From Nostoc sp. UHCC 0302 (lineage in GTDB: Bacteria > Cyanobacteriota > Cyanobacteriia > Cyanobacteriales > Nostocaceae): DNA of 64,000 nucleotides. The notes beneath the pieces were generated by a model that was given only the letters and a program-made list of their open reading frames with translations, ran no database searches and had not been told where the DNA came from. The stretch covers positions 4,693,484-4,757,483 of the forward strand of contig NZ_CP151099.1 in the NCBI RefSeq assembly GCF_038096175.1, written 5' to 3'. How positions within the stretch are numbered: position 1 is the stretch's first letter; the number at the start of each line of letters is the position of its first letter. Shown one piece after another: positions 63,118-64,000 of the stretch. The translations under genes and the position numbers were made by a program.

Positions 63118-64000
63118 TTATCTTCTTCTGAGGTATTGGAGGATACCGCGAGCGATCGCCTCCGCCATTTGATTTTGATAAGCTGAGGTTCTAAGCCTAG
63201 CAACATCTTGGCGACCGGTTAAATAACCTGTTTCTACTAGAATAGACGGCATGGAACTTTTTCTGAGGACATAAAATCTAGCTCGGCGGACTCCTCGGTC
63301 TCTAACATTGATACTTTGGAGAATGCTACTACGAACAACGCGAGCTAGGCTCAGACCACTATCGTAATAATAAACTTCCAAGCCATTGACATCGGGACGA
63401 GATGCACCTGCTGAATTTGCATGGATGCTGACAAAGGCATCAGCATTAACTCGTTCTGCCAAAACGACTCGTCCCGGAAGGGTAACGAAATAGTCAGAAT
63501 CCCGCGTCATTACCACTTGCACGCCATTTTGCTGCAAAATCTCTGCAACCCTTTTCCCAATAGGCAATATGATATCCTTCTCGCGTACTCCCCCGATACC
63601 GACTGCTCCTGAGTCTTTGCCACCGTGTCCAGGGTCAATTACTACTACCAATCTTCCTCTAGGAATCGGGCTTCTTTGGGGCTGTGAGATAGGAGGATAA
63701 AGATTGTTTGGGTCTGGGAGAGGTGCGCGGTTCAGCGGTGGTAGGGGAGGTATCGGAAGTATTCCAGGGCGTGTGGCGGCTCGGCGAGTGCCTTGCAGTT
63801 GTAGAGCTAAAAGCTGGTCGCTGATTTGGTCAAGTTCCCCAATTTGCACTCCGGCGGCTGGTTGAACTAAGACGACGACAGTGTTGGATTCTTGCGGTTG
63901 TAGGCGCACGCGGAGGATAGGGCTATTAGCATTAAAAGTTGGGCCTGTGACTCTGGAAGCTAACTTAGCGTTGTTAATAGTAATGCGGTATAAACCAGAG
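63118..64000 (-). CDS. amiC1: N-acetylmuramoyl-L-alanine amidase AmiC1-like, 5'-truncated by window end
   Basis: The minus-strand frame continues unbroken to the window edge; the start is outside. The visible part (about 294 codons) includes the end of an AMIN-like domain (ILRVRLQPQESNTVVVLVQ), a Pro-rich linker, and a complete Amidase_3 domain with DPGHGGKDSGAVG (His), GVREKDIIL (Glu), FVSIHANSAG and ILVETGYLTG. It is a clear paralogue of the neighbouring amidase; their C-terminal halves share long identical stretches. The order suggests amiC1 upstream of amiC2, as I recall for PCC 7120. Confidence 0.9.
   Translation of the reverse strand, partial: SGLYRITINNAKLASRVTGPTFNANSPILRVRLQPQESNTVVVLVQPAAGVQIGELDQISDQLLALQLQGTRRAATRPGILPIPPLPPLNRAPLPDPNNLYPPISQPQRSPIPRGRLVVVIDPGHGGKDSGAVGIGGVREKDIILPIGKRVAEILQQNGVQVVMTRDSDYFVTLPGRVVLAERVNADAFVSIHANSAGASRPDVNGLEVYYYDSGLSLARVVRSSILQSINVRDRGVRRARFYVLRKSSMPSILVETGYLTGRQDVARLRTSAYQNQMAEAIARGILQYLRRR

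Overview
The window reads as chromosomal DNA of a filamentous, heterocyst-forming cyanobacterium of the Nostoc/Anabaena group. The evidence is the very frequent HIP1 octamer (GCGATCGC), heptamer tandem repeats and hairpin-rich dispersed repeats between genes, and lineage-typical genes: hetZ-patU (heterocyst development), sasA (circadian clock output), a polyprenyl (solanesyl-type) diphosphate synthase, two AmiC-type cell-wall amidases, and small cyanobacterial families (DUF2839, DUF2854, CRR7-like). All family calls were made by eye from protein motifs; no database search was run.

Layout. 1-3.4 kb: a small membrane protein, aquaporin aqpZ, and dxr (MEP isoprenoid pathway). 3.9-11.2 kb: five large polytopic membrane proteins of the GT-C type (two tandem PIG-V-like paralogues, a DUF2079 protein, two family-39-like glycosyltransferases), probably for lipid-linked glycan assembly. 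12.4-18 kb: a NodB-type polysaccharide deacetylase, a DUF2839 protein, a DinG-like protein with eroded helicase motifs, an M48 metalloprotease and a small secreted protein. 18-19.7 kb: lysS with a KTSC tail. 19.8-24.9 kb: a compact three-gene operon behind a promoter with two near-identical palindromic boxes: a HigB/Gp49-like toxin whose best-placed start codon is ACG, an XRE-type antitoxin-like regulator, and a 1303-residue TPR-CHAT (caspase-like) protein. This is the best candidate in the window for an uncharacterised system.

24.9-31.4 kb: DUF29, a membrane-anchored glyoxalase-fold protein, a sigma-factor-like protein, a TPR protein, a secreted protein, DUF2267 and a sensor histidine kinase. 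32-40.4 kb: a PPC/'ELWxxDGT' repeat surface protein followed by a chaperone-usher-like cluster: two secreted subunit-like proteins, a PapD-like chaperone, and an unusual usher with carboxypeptidase-regulatory-like C-terminal domains and no visible signal peptide. 40.7-48.2 kb: ppk, a single-domain response regulator, small conserved proteins, a REC-GGDEF diguanylate cyclase, and sasA. 48.2-50 kb is a 1.7 kb gene-poor stretch with a strong terminator and a short gene remnant.

50-64 kb: an SLH-domain lipoprotein, a TgpA-type transglutaminase-like membrane protein that has lost its catalytic Cys and His, patU-hetZ (overlapping), a polyprenyl diphosphate synthase, murI, and two tandem amiC-type amidases, the last running off the window end. 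As I recall, the amiC1-amiC2-murI...hetZ neighbourhood matches the arrangement in Anabaena/Nostoc PCC 7120. Cell-wall sculpting, glutamate racemisation and heterocyst regulation therefore sit together here.
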